Assembly (NCBI RefSeq): GCF_025264685.1
Contig: NZ_CP073721.1
Location: 8,139,501-8,203,500 of the forward strand
Length of the DNA stretch: 64,000 nt
DNA from: Dactylosporangium roseum
GTDB taxonomy: Bacteria > Actinomycetota > Actinomycetes > Mycobacteriales > Micromonosporaceae
Reading direction: 5' to 3'
A program made the translations under genes and the position numbers. Each line of letters begins with the position of its first letter. Position 1 is the stretch's first letter. The notes beneath the pieces were generated by a model that had not been told where the DNA came from, ran no database searches, and saw only the letters and a list, made by a program, of their open reading frames with translations. Shown in pieces: positions 57,356 through 64,000 of this stretch.

Positions 57356-58384
57356 GTGTCGTCATCTGAGCAGTTTGAGCCGCCCGCACCCGGGGCGCCG
57401 TTGCCGCACGAACTGGCCGAACCCCTGCCGCCGCCAGCACCCGATCCCGGGGCGCCGGGTGCACTGCCGGCGTCGGCACTGCGATCGTCGGCACCACGCG
57501 ACACCGACGAGGCCGAGGAGCAGTTCCCGCCGCCGCACACCGGCGACGAGGCCGCGCCGGCCCGGCGGCGGCGCTGGGTCGCGCCGGTCGTGACCGGGCT
57601 CGGTGCCCTGCTCGTGCTCTGCGGGATCGGCACCGTGCTCGTCTATGTCGCGGCCGGGGAGGAGACGCGTCGCGTCGCCGCACCGTTGAACTCGCATACT
57701 GTCTCACCGGGCGGAAATGCCGGCGCGCCGGTCGGCGAGGCGCCGATCACCTCGCCGGGCGCCGGAACGAGCCGCGGGCCGACCGCCGGGCCGACCGCCG
57801 CCGCACCGCCACCGGCCACCGGCGTGCCCTGCGCGTACGCCTCGGCCGGCCGGGGCAACGGCGAGGTGCGGCTGGCCACGACCCCGGCGCCACGCGCGAC
57901 GCTCACCGGCAAGCCCACGGCGACGATGGAGACCAACCTCGGCGCGATCGGCCTGCGACTCTTCGCCGACCGCGCGCCGTGCACCGTGAACTCCTTCGTC
58001 CACCTGGCCCGCGACGACTTCTACACCGACACGCCCTGTCACCGGCTGACCACCGATGGCCTGTGGGTGCTGCAATGCGGCGACCCGGGCGGGACCGGAA
58101 CCGGAACCCCGGGGTACCAGTTCGGCGACGAGAACCTGCCGACCACCCTGCCGCCCTACCCGCGGGGCACCCTGGCCATGGCCAACGCCGGGCCGGGGAC
58201 CAACGGCTCGCAGTTCTTCATCGTCTACAAGGACAGCGACATCCCGCCGGACTACACCGTCTTCGGCGAGGTGACCAGCGGCCTCGACCTGCTGGACCGG
58301 ATCGCCGCGGAGGGCACGGCCACCGGCACCGCCGACGGGCCGCCGAAACTCGCCGTGCAGATCACCGAGATCAGGGCGTCTTGA
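57356..58384 (+). CDS. Membrane-anchored cyclophilin-type peptidyl-prolyl isomerase
   Basis: 342 residues. A Pro/Glu-rich cytosolic head (~75 residues) precedes one transmembrane helix (APVVTGLGALLVLCGIGTVL), a flexible Gly/Ala/Thr linker and a C-terminal cyclophilin domain: VNSFVHLARDDFYTDTPCHR, GYQFGDENL, LAMANAGPGTNGSQFFIVY and YTVFGEVTSG. It isomerises Xaa-Pro bonds of exported proteins on the outer face. The same head-helix-cyclophilin layout occurs in other actinobacteria. GTG 57356 is leaderless behind TAGAAT. Its last 14 bases overlap the convergent cca gene. Confidence 0.93.
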   Translation: MSSSEQFEPPAPGAPLPHELAEPLPPPAPDPGAPGALPASALRSSAPRDTDEAEEQFPPPHTGDEAAPARRRRWVAPVVTGLGALLVLCGIGTVLVYVAAGEETRRVAAPLNSHTVSPGGNAGAPVGEAPITSPGAGTSRGPTAGPTAAAPPPATGVPCAYASAGRGNGEVRLATTPAPRATLTGKPTATMETNLGAIGLRLFADRAPCTVNSFVHLARDDFYTDTPCHRLTTDGLWVLQCGDPGGTGTGTPGYQFGDENLPTTLPPYPRGTLAMANAGPGTNGSQFFIVYKDSDIPPDYTVFGEVTSGLDLLDRIAAEGTATGTADGPPKLAVQITEIRAS

Positions 58385-59813
58385 TGCCCTCGGACGCCGC
58401 CCAGCGCAGCAGCTCGGCCTCGGCCTCGTCGCGGTCCAGCGGGCCACGCTCCAGGCGCAGCTCCTTGAGGTGGCGCCACGCCTTGCCGACGATCGGCCCC
58501 GGCGGCACCCCGAGCAACTCCATGATCGCGTTGCCGTCGAGGTCGGGCCGGACCCGCGCCAGGTCCTCCTCGGCCGCGATCCGGGCGATACGCGCCTCGA
58601 GCGCGTCGTAGTCGGCCGCGAGCTGGGCCGCCTTGCGGCGGTTGCGGGTGGTCACGTCCGACCGGGTGAGGCTGTGCAGCCTGGGCAGCAGCGGGCCGGC
58701 GTCGGTGACGTAACGCCGGACGGCCGAGTCGGTCCACTCGCCTCGGCCGTAGCCGTAGAAGCGCAGGTGCAGGGCGACGAGCTCGGCGACGTCGGCGATG
58801 ACGTCCTTGGGGAACTTCAGCGCCTTCATCCGCTGCTTGGTCAGCCGGGCGCCGACGACCTCGTGGTGGTGGAAGCTCACGCCGCCGTCGGGCGCGACCG
58901 CCTTGGTGGCCGGCTTGCCGATGTCGTGCATCAGCGCGGCCATGCGCAGGACGAAGTCGGGGCCGTCCTTCTCGTGGCCGATGGCGTTGCGCACCACGAT
59001 CAGCGTGTGCTCGTACACGTCCTTGTGCTGTGCGTGCTCGTCGATCTCCAACTTGAGGCCGGACAGCTCGGGCAGGAACTGCTCCGCGAGGCCCGTGTCG
59101 ACCAGCAGGCGCAGGCCGGTGATCGGGTCGGCGCCGCACACGAGCTTGACGAACTCGTCGCGGATCCGCTCGGCCGTGATGCGGGACAGGTCGCCCGCCA
59201 TCTCCAGCATGGCCGTGTAGACCTCGGGCGCGACCTCGAACCGCAACTGGGAGGCGAACCGGGCGGCGCGCAGCATGCGCAACGGGTCGTCGGCGAACGA
59301 CTCCTCCGGCGCGCCCGGGGTGCGCAGCACACGCTGGGCGAGATCGGTCAGCCCGCCATACGGATCCGTGAACTCGTGACCGGGCACGGACACCGCCATG
59401 GCGTTGACGGCGAAGTCACGGCGACGCAGGTCGTCGATGAGGCTGTCGCCGTATTGCACGATGGGGTTGCGGCTGACCCGGTCATACGCGTCCGCGCGGA
59501 ACGTCGTGATCTCGATCCGCAGGCCGCGCCGGGCGATGCCGATGGTGCCGAACTCCGCCCCGGTCGTCCACACCGACTCGGCCCAGCCCTTGACGACCCG
59601 CAACGTCTCGTCCGGCCGGGCGTCGGTGGTGAAGTCGAGGTCGTCGCCGAGACGCCCGAGCAGGGCGTCGCGGACCGAACCGCCGACGAGGTGCAGTTCG
59701 TGGCCGGCCGCGACGAACCGGCGGCCGAGCTCGTCGGCGACGGGGGAGACGCGGAGCAGCTCGTGCACGGCACGGCGCTGCGCCTCGGTGAGGGCACGTG
59801 AGGTTTCGGACAT
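58371..59813 (-). CDS. CCA tRNA nucleotidyltransferase / poly(A) polymerase family
   Basis: 480 residues. Nucleotidyltransferase motif LVGGSVRDALLGRLGDDLDF with the catalytic acidic pair (DLDFTTDAR), then RIEITTFRADAY, RRRDFAVNAMA, DDPLRMLRAARF and an HD domain with LMHDIGKPATK and FHHHEVVGA. It adds or repairs the 3' CCA end of tRNA. In actinobacteria this gene neighbours murJ, as here, with 158 bases between the divergent starts. ATG 59813 has no strong ribosome site. Its 3' end overlaps the cyclophilin gene on the other strand by 14 bases. Confidence 0.94.
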   Translation of the reverse strand: MSETSRALTEAQRRAVHELLRVSPVADELGRRFVAAGHELHLVGGSVRDALLGRLGDDLDFTTDARPDETLRVVKGWAESVWTTGAEFGTIGIARRGLRIEITTFRADAYDRVSRNPIVQYGDSLIDDLRRRDFAVNAMAVSVPGHEFTDPYGGLTDLAQRVLRTPGAPEESFADDPLRMLRAARFASQLRFEVAPEVYTAMLEMAGDLSRITAERIRDEFVKLVCGADPITGLRLLVDTGLAEQFLPELSGLKLEIDEHAQHKDVYEHTLIVVRNAIGHEKDGPDFVLRMAALMHDIGKPATKAVAPDGGVSFHHHEVVGARLTKQRMKALKFPKDVIADVAELVALHLRFYGYGRGEWTDSAVRRYVTDAGPLLPRLHSLTRSDVTTRNRRKAAQLAADYDALEARIARIAAEEDLARVRPDLDGNAIMELLGVPPGPIVGKAWRHLKELRLERGPLDRDEAEAELLRWAASEGIKTP

Positions 59814-59971
59814 CGGTCGGACAGCCTATCGCTACGGTCGGGGCAGGCACCGAGGGTAGCTGTCCGGTGTGGATCGGGTCGCGTGAAATCCGCAGGGCAC
59901 CGGAAGTGTCGGCGGGTGCCACTATGGTCTGTGCTTGCGAGCGGAAGTACGGCCGAGTTGGGGTGTAGCGG

Positions 59972-61810
59972 ATGGACCCGGCACAAGACGGGCGCTGGAG
60001 CAACGAGCCGACGGTCGCCCTGAACCCTGTCGGGCAGCACCGCGCCCCGGAGGCGCCCACGGTGCCACTGACCCACGTGGACCCGGCCAACGCGCCGACC
60101 GTGCGGATGCCACTGGTCACGCCGCCGCCACAGGTGGTCGCCGACGCACCCGTGGTCGAGGAGAGCGCACCCCCGCCGGCGCCCGGTGAGGGCGAGAGCA
60201 CCGGCACCGTCGTGCGCAACAGCAGCACGATGGCGGTTCTGAGCCTGATCAGCCGGGGCACCGGGTTCATCCGGGCAGCGGCGATCTCGGCCGCGATCGG
60301 CGGCGCGGTCGTCGGTGACGACTACACGCTCGCCAACAACCTGCCCAACCAGATCTACGAGCTGCTGCTCGGTGGCGTCCTGGCCAGCGTGCTCATCCCG
60401 ACCCTGGTGCGGGCGCGCAAGGAGGAGCCGGACCGCGGCGAGGCCTATGCACAGCGCCTGCTCACCCTGGCGGTGGTCGCGCTCGGCGCGGCGACCCTGA
60501 TCGTGGTGCTGGCGGCGCCGCTGATCACCGCCGTCTACACACTCGGCAACGACCGGGTGACCACGGCCGACCGCGACCTGATCACGTTTCTGGCCTATCT
60601 CCTGCTGCCCGAGATCTTCTTCTACGGGTTGGCCGGCATCTTCGCCGCGATCCTCAACGTGCGCGGCCACTTCGCCGCGCCGATGTGGACGCCGATCCTC
60701 AACAACATCGTCATCATCGCCACGGCCGGCGCGTTCATGCTGGTCCGGGGGAAGGGCCTGCCCACCCCCGAGACGATCACCATGCCGCAGGTGCTGGTGC
60801 TGGGCATCGGCACGACGCTCGGCATCGTGATCCAGGCGCTGGGGCTGTGGCCGGCGATGCGCAAGACCGGGTTCCGCTGGAAGTGGCGCTTCGACTTCCG
60901 CAAGCTCCACCTGCGCGAGCTGGGCAAGCTCGGTGCCTGGATGCTGCTCTACGTCGCGGTCAACCAGCTCGGCATCACGGTCGTGATGATGCTGGCGAAG
61001 AGCAACCAGCTCCGCGGCGGTGACGGGCCGATCATCTTCAACAACGCGTTCCTGATCTTCATGATGGCGCACGGCATCGTGGCGGTCTCGGTGATCACCG
61101 CCATGATGCCGCGGATCTCCTCGGCGGCGGCCGACGGCCGGTTCGGCGACGTGACCGAGCAGCTTTCGCAGGGCACCCGGCTGGCGTCGGTGATCCTGAT
61201 CCCGGCGGCCGCGATCTACCTGGTCCTCGGCCAGCCCCTGGCGGTGACGCTGTTCGACTGGGGCGCATACGGATACGACGCGGCCCTCGCCACCGGCTGG
61301 GTGGTCAGTGCCGCCGGCCTCGGGCTCGTGCCGTACGCGCTGAGTCAGATGCAGACCAGCGTCTTCTACGCGCTGCGCGACACCCGGACACCCGCCCTGG
61401 TCAACATCGGCGGTGTGGCGATCCGCCTCCTGCTCGACGTCGTCTTCTACTTCGTCCTTCCGGTCGCCGCCGTGACGGCGTCGCTGATGGTCGGCACCGC
61501 GCTGTCGTTCGTCGCCGCGCTCCTGTTGGGATACTGGCTGCTGCGCACCCGGCTGGGCCGGCTCGGCCTGGCCCGCGTCGCGGACACATTGACCCGCCTG
61601 GCCGGTGCCGCGGCCGTGGGCGGCGCGCTGGCGTTCGCCGTCTCATGGAGCATCGGCCGGGTGATGGACCCGGGCAAGGTCATGGGCGTGGTGCAACTGA
61701 TCGTGGGCGGCGCGGTGCTGCTGGTGGCCTACGTCGCGACGGCGGTGGTCCTGCGGGTGCCCGAGGTCCGCCAGTTCGGCAACCTGATCAAGGCTAAGTT
61801 GGGCCGATGA
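59972..61810 (+). CDS. murJ: Lipid II flippase MurJ (MviN)
   Basis: 612 residues. The ~80-residue cytosolic head carries three threonine motifs (EPTVAL, APTVPL, APTVRM), then a 14-helix MviN/MOP transporter body beginning MAVLSLISRGTGFIRAAAIS and DDYTLANNLPNQIYELLLGG. It flips lipid II outward for peptidoglycan synthesis. The head Thr motifs resemble FHA-binding phospho-sites and suggest Ser/Thr kinase control. In Mycobacterium tuberculosis the MurJ protein is fused to a pseudokinase; here the pseudokinase is a separate gene downstream. A -10-like TATGGT is at 59923-59928. Confidence 0.95.
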   Translation: MDPAQDGRWSNEPTVALNPVGQHRAPEAPTVPLTHVDPANAPTVRMPLVTPPPQVVADAPVVEESAPPPAPGEGESTGTVVRNSSTMAVLSLISRGTGFIRAAAISAAIGGAVVGDDYTLANNLPNQIYELLLGGVLASVLIPTLVRARKEEPDRGEAYAQRLLTLAVVALGAATLIVVLAAPLITAVYTLGNDRVTTADRDLITFLAYLLLPEIFFYGLAGIFAAILNVRGHFAAPMWTPILNNIVIIATAGAFMLVRGKGLPTPETITMPQVLVLGIGTTLGIVIQALGLWPAMRKTGFRWKWRFDFRKLHLRELGKLGAWMLLYVAVNQLGITVVMMLAKSNQLRGGDGPIIFNNAFLIFMMAHGIVAVSVITAMMPRISSAAADGRFGDVTEQLSQGTRLASVILIPAAAIYLVLGQPLAVTLFDWGAYGYDAALATGWVVSAAGLGLVPYALSQMQTSVFYALRDTRTPALVNIGGVAIRLLLDVVFYFVLPVAAVTASLMVGTALSFVAALLLGYWLLRTRLGRLGLARVADTLTRLAGAAAVGGALAFAVSWSIGRVMDPGKVMGVVQLIVGGAVLLVAYVATAVVLRVPEVRQFGNLIKAKLGR

Positions 61811-62085
61811 CGACCGCCCCGGGCGACCCGCCGCAGGCCGCGTACGTGGCGCAACCGCCGACCGTGTCGCGGCGTCCATTTCTGGGCGGCACGCCCCCGA
61901 CGGGCGACCGCCGGGCAGCGGCCGCCGGCGGGCCGGTGGCGGCGCTCCCAGAGGTGACGGTGAAGCTGGTCACGGTGGTTGACGCGGCGCATCGCGGACG
62001 CGGTCGTGGCCGGTGGGCGGAGGCATCGAAAGGCCAGCTCCGACCCGCCGGACGGTCCGATGAAATGTGGATGAACCGTAAATGA
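61807..62085 (+). CDS. Candidate 92-residue protein coupled to murJ (uncertain)
   Basis: ATG 61807 overlaps the murJ stop as ATGA. The first two-thirds of the frame have high third-position GC like real genes here; the end does not. The product is Pro/Ala/Arg-rich without a recognised domain. It may be a small coupled gene, a decaying one, or chance. Confidence 0.25.
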   Translation: MTTAPGDPPQAAYVAQPPTVSRRPFLGGTPPTGDRRAAAAGGPVAALPEVTVKLVTVVDAAHRGRGRGRWAEASKGQLRPAGRSDEMWMNRK

Positions 62086-62203
62086 CGGTGATGTCCGGCA
62101 TGGGTGATCAATTGGCATCGTGCAGGGTGGTCCGGAGATGATGACGTGTCAGAACCCGGGGAGCCGACCGGTAAGGTCAACCTCGACGCCTCGCCGGAGC
62201 GCT

Positions 62204-62209
62204 TAGGCT
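62204..62209 (+). promoter_or_regulatory. -10 candidate of the pseudokinase gene
   Basis: TAGGCT lies 65 bases before GTG 62275. If used, the mRNA starts near 62216 and the upstream in-frame extension, which contains two TTA codons, would not be translated. No clear -35 is visible. Confidence 0.45.
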
Positions 62210-62274
62210 TAGTGACTGCGACTCGCGTTACGACGGACGCCACAGATGGGCACACGGATCGGAAGGGAGGACGG

Positions 62275-63795
62275 GTGGCTGAGCTCGACGAAGGGCTGGA
62301 GACTCCGGGTGGCATCCCGCAGGTCCTGACCTTCGGCACCCCATCCGTCGGTGAAATCCTTGCCGAGCGATACCGGCTCGAAGACCACATCGGCAACGAC
62401 TCGTTGGGCCGTCAGTTGTACCGCGGCATCGACGTCATCCTGCGCCGCCCCGTGGCGGTGGTTTTGCGGTATCCGGGCGGCGACAGCGCCAAGGAGATGC
62501 TCGGCGCGGCCGTGGCCGCCAGCCGCATCGTCCACCCGCATCTTGTCGGCGTCTACGACGCGATCGACGAGGGCGACAAGGCATACGTGGTCAGGGAGTG
62601 GGTCGACGGCATCGCACTGCGCGACATCGTCGCCTCCGGTCCGCTCGACGCCGGTCGGTCGGTCGCGATCGCCTGGGCGGTGACCGACGCCGTCGCGGCG
62701 CTGCACGGCACCGGGATGGCGCACGGGAACGTGCACCCTGGCACCGTCCTGGTCGCGCACGACGGCCGCGTGGTGCTCACCGACGCCCGGTCCGACGACG
62801 GTTCGACGCCGGAGACCGACATCCGGGCGATCGGCGCGGTCCTCTACTGCGCGCTCACCGGGCACTGGCCGCACGCCGAGGTCGGCCACTCGTCCGTCCC
62901 CGACGGTGTCCGTGACTCGTCGGGCGCGCTCACCACGCCGCGTCAGGTCCGCGCGGGTGTGCCGACGCACCTCGACTCGCTGGTCACCGACCTGCTCAAC
63001 CCCGACCTGCCGCTGCCGTCGGCCGAGTCGCTCGCGGGTGAGCTGGCCTCCTTCGGCAGCTTCGACGAGGAGGAGCTCGCGGAGGAGAACGGGCGTGCGC
63101 TCGACTTCGACGCGTTCGACTCCGCCGCACAGTCCACCGCGCCGCCCAAGCCGGCCGGCCGCAAGCTTGCCGTCGGCGTCGTCGGGCTGCTGGTCTTAGC
63201 GCTGGCTGGCACGCTCGCGGCCGCCCGGGTGCTCGGCGACCCGGCGAAGCACGACACGCCGCCGGGCACCTCACCGTCCGGGACGACCGCGTCGCAGCCG
63301 GCGAAGCCCGCCGGGCAGCCGACCGTGCTGAAGCTCGACCCGTCGAAGGTGCGGATCGTCGACCCCGACGGGAACCGGTCCGAGGTGAGGAACGCCCAGA
63401 ACGCGATCGACGGCAACGCCACCACGGTGTGGCAGACCGAGCGATACACGAAGGCCGACTTCGGCGGCACCAAGAAGGGCATGGGCGTCTGGATCGACCT
63501 GGGCGAGAGCAAGCAGGTCGTGTCGGTCCAGGTCGACCTGACCACGCCCGGCGCCGACGGTGAGCTGCGCTCGGGCACGGCGGACCTGGGCAGCGGCGAC
63601 GCCCAGGATCAACAGACCGTCGCGCAATACACGGTCGTGGGCTCCGCGAAGTCCGCGATGGGCGGCACGACGCTGTTCCCCGGGCCGGAGCAACCGACGC
63701 GGTATCTGCTGGTGTGGATCACCAAGCTGCCGAAGGAGAGCAAGGGCGGCGGATACCGGGTTGCTATCGGAGAAATAACCGTCCGCGTCCAGTAG
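62275..63795 (+). CDS. Pseudokinase with extracellular discoidin-like domain
   Basis: 506 residues. A protein-kinase-fold region (residues ~20-250) keeps the frame but has lost catalytic residues: the VAIK lysine position reads VAVVLRY, the HRD loop reads HGNVHPGTVLV with no aspartate, and the DFG region reads TDARSDD. One helix (KLAVGVVGLLVLALAGTLAA) follows, then a C-terminal domain with DGNATTVWQTERY and VWIDLGESKQVVSVQVDLT, typical of F5/8-type (discoidin) carbohydrate-binding folds. The same parts are fused to MurJ in M. tuberculosis. GTG 62275 with GGGAGG is the best start; GTG 62146 would add 43 residues. Confidence 0.9.
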   Translation: MAELDEGLETPGGIPQVLTFGTPSVGEILAERYRLEDHIGNDSLGRQLYRGIDVILRRPVAVVLRYPGGDSAKEMLGAAVAASRIVHPHLVGVYDAIDEGDKAYVVREWVDGIALRDIVASGPLDAGRSVAIAWAVTDAVAALHGTGMAHGNVHPGTVLVAHDGRVVLTDARSDDGSTPETDIRAIGAVLYCALTGHWPHAEVGHSSVPDGVRDSSGALTTPRQVRAGVPTHLDSLVTDLLNPDLPLPSAESLAGELASFGSFDEEELAEENGRALDFDAFDSAAQSTAPPKPAGRKLAVGVVGLLVLALAGTLAAARVLGDPAKHDTPPGTSPSGTTASQPAKPAGQPTVLKLDPSKVRIVDPDGNRSEVRNAQNAIDGNATTVWQTERYTKADFGGTKKGMGVWIDLGESKQVVSVQVDLTTPGADGELRSGTADLGSGDAQDQQTVAQYTVVGSAKSAMGGTTLFPGPEQPTRYLLVWITKLPKESKGGGYRVAIGEITVRVQ

Positions 63796-63818
63796 CCCCA
63801 CAGGTCGCTCGTGGTCGA

Positions 63819-63824
63819 TAGGGT
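63819..63824 (+). promoter_or_regulatory. -10 hexamer of leaderless sigM
   Basis: TAGGGT is seven bases (GCCTGCC) before GTG 63832. Confidence 0.5.
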
Positions 63825-63831
63825 GCCTGCC

Positions 63832-64000
63832 GTGGACGCAGCACGGCCGGACGCGCAGGAGATGCGCGACGACACGTCGCTGTTGCGCGCCCACGCCGCG
63901 GGCGATCCCAACGCGTTCGCCGAGGTGGTCCGGCGGCACAGAGACCGGTTGTGGGCGGTCGCCCTCCGCACGACGGGCGACCGCGAGGAAGCCGCCGACG
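63832..64000 (+). CDS. sigM: ECF RNA polymerase sigma factor SigM, N-terminal part
   Basis: The window ends after 56 codons. The visible part holds the start of sigma region 2: LLRAHAAGDPNAFAEVVRRH, then RDRLWAVALRTTGDREEAAD. Its position after murJ and the pseudokinase is the actinobacterial sigM locus, normally followed by an anti-sigma/membrane protein, trxB and trxA toward the origin. SigM responds to envelope or redox stress in relatives. The start is leaderless GTG. Confidence 0.88.
   Translation, partial: MDAARPDAQEMRDDTSLLRAHAAGDPNAFAEVVRRHRDRLWAVALRTTGDREEAAD

Noticed and set aside
62146..62274. N-terminal extension of the pseudokinase from GTG 62146
   Set aside because: Contains two TTA codons and a TAGGCT hexamer, while GTG 62275 has GGGAGG at good spacing.

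Overview
The window is very GC-rich, with strong C/G preference at third codon positions, and has the gene complement of a mycelial actinobacterium, most likely of the Micromonosporaceae. Support for this includes a HAIR heat-shock operator before dnaK, leaderless promoters, inositol-phosphate synthase, a DUF5318/PBP1/PadR neighbourhood, a cysteine-free S18 in the main rpsF-ssb-rpsR-rplI operon, and murJ next to a separate pseudokinase and sigM. In such genomes the dnaB/ssb/sigM stretch lies near the replication origin. The origin itself (rpmH-dnaA-dnaN) is not in the window and would be expected just beyond the right end. Genus assignment is inference.

Layout, left half. 1-1.5 kb: 5'-proximal part of dnaK (minus strand). 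1.8-6.5 kb: two tandem membrane-associated GTPases, a four-helix membrane protein and a fructosamine-kinase-like protein. 6.6-9.1 kb: moaA, moaD and a membrane metallophosphoesterase. 9.2-12.4 kb: a PHP-type (endonuclease Q-like) nuclease fused to a UvrD/Rep helicase. 12.5-14.8 kb: a Gly/Tyr/Gln-rich LppU-like membrane protein and a AAA/winged-helix ATPase behind an unusual repeat-containing promoter. 14.8-22.2 kb: a five-gene overlapping operon on the minus strand (SWIM protein, DUF5691, MoxR AAA+, DUF5682, VWA protein), which is the least understood functional unit here. 22.3-25.6 kb: a DoxX-like protein and moaC-mog-moeA-moaE, completing a molybdenum cofactor set with moaA/moaD. 25.7-30.3 kb: a membrane GGDEF-EAL protein with a structured leader, a membrane glycosyltransferase-like protein and a phosphoribosyltransferase.

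Layout, right half. 30.4-33.9 kb: dnaB interrupted by two inteins, one in the Walker A loop and one at the RESG/SIEQD site, preceded by a cluster of DnaA-box-like 9-mers. 34.2-36.7 kb: a membrane protein and a YfbK-like VWA lipoprotein. 36.7-38.4 kb: rpsF-ssb-rpsR-rplI. 38.6-45.2 kb: a secreted anchored protein, an endonuclease IV family protein and three large polytopic glycosyltransferase-like proteins. 45.2-50.4 kb: a class A PBP with DUF5318, PadR and inositol-3-phosphate synthase. 51-57.3 kb: O6-alkylguanine transferase, an NfeD-like protein plus flotillin, an MFS transporter, a zinc-ribbon membrane protein and a glycosyltransferase. 57.4-64 kb: a membrane cyclophilin, cca, murJ, a pseudokinase with an extracellular discoidin-like domain, and the start of sigM.

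Themes. Cell-envelope building is dense: PBP1, MurJ, pseudokinase, inositol synthesis and GT87-type transferases. Replication and repair genes are also clustered: dnaB, ssb, the EndoQ-UvrD fusion, endonuclease IV and ogt. Many genes start 6-7 bases after a TANNNT hexamer, so leaderless translation looks common. Two large hairpins of the same architecture but unrelated sequence sit between convergent gene pairs. No rRNA, tRNA, CRISPR array, insertion sequence or prophage was seen. The mobile signatures are the two inteins.
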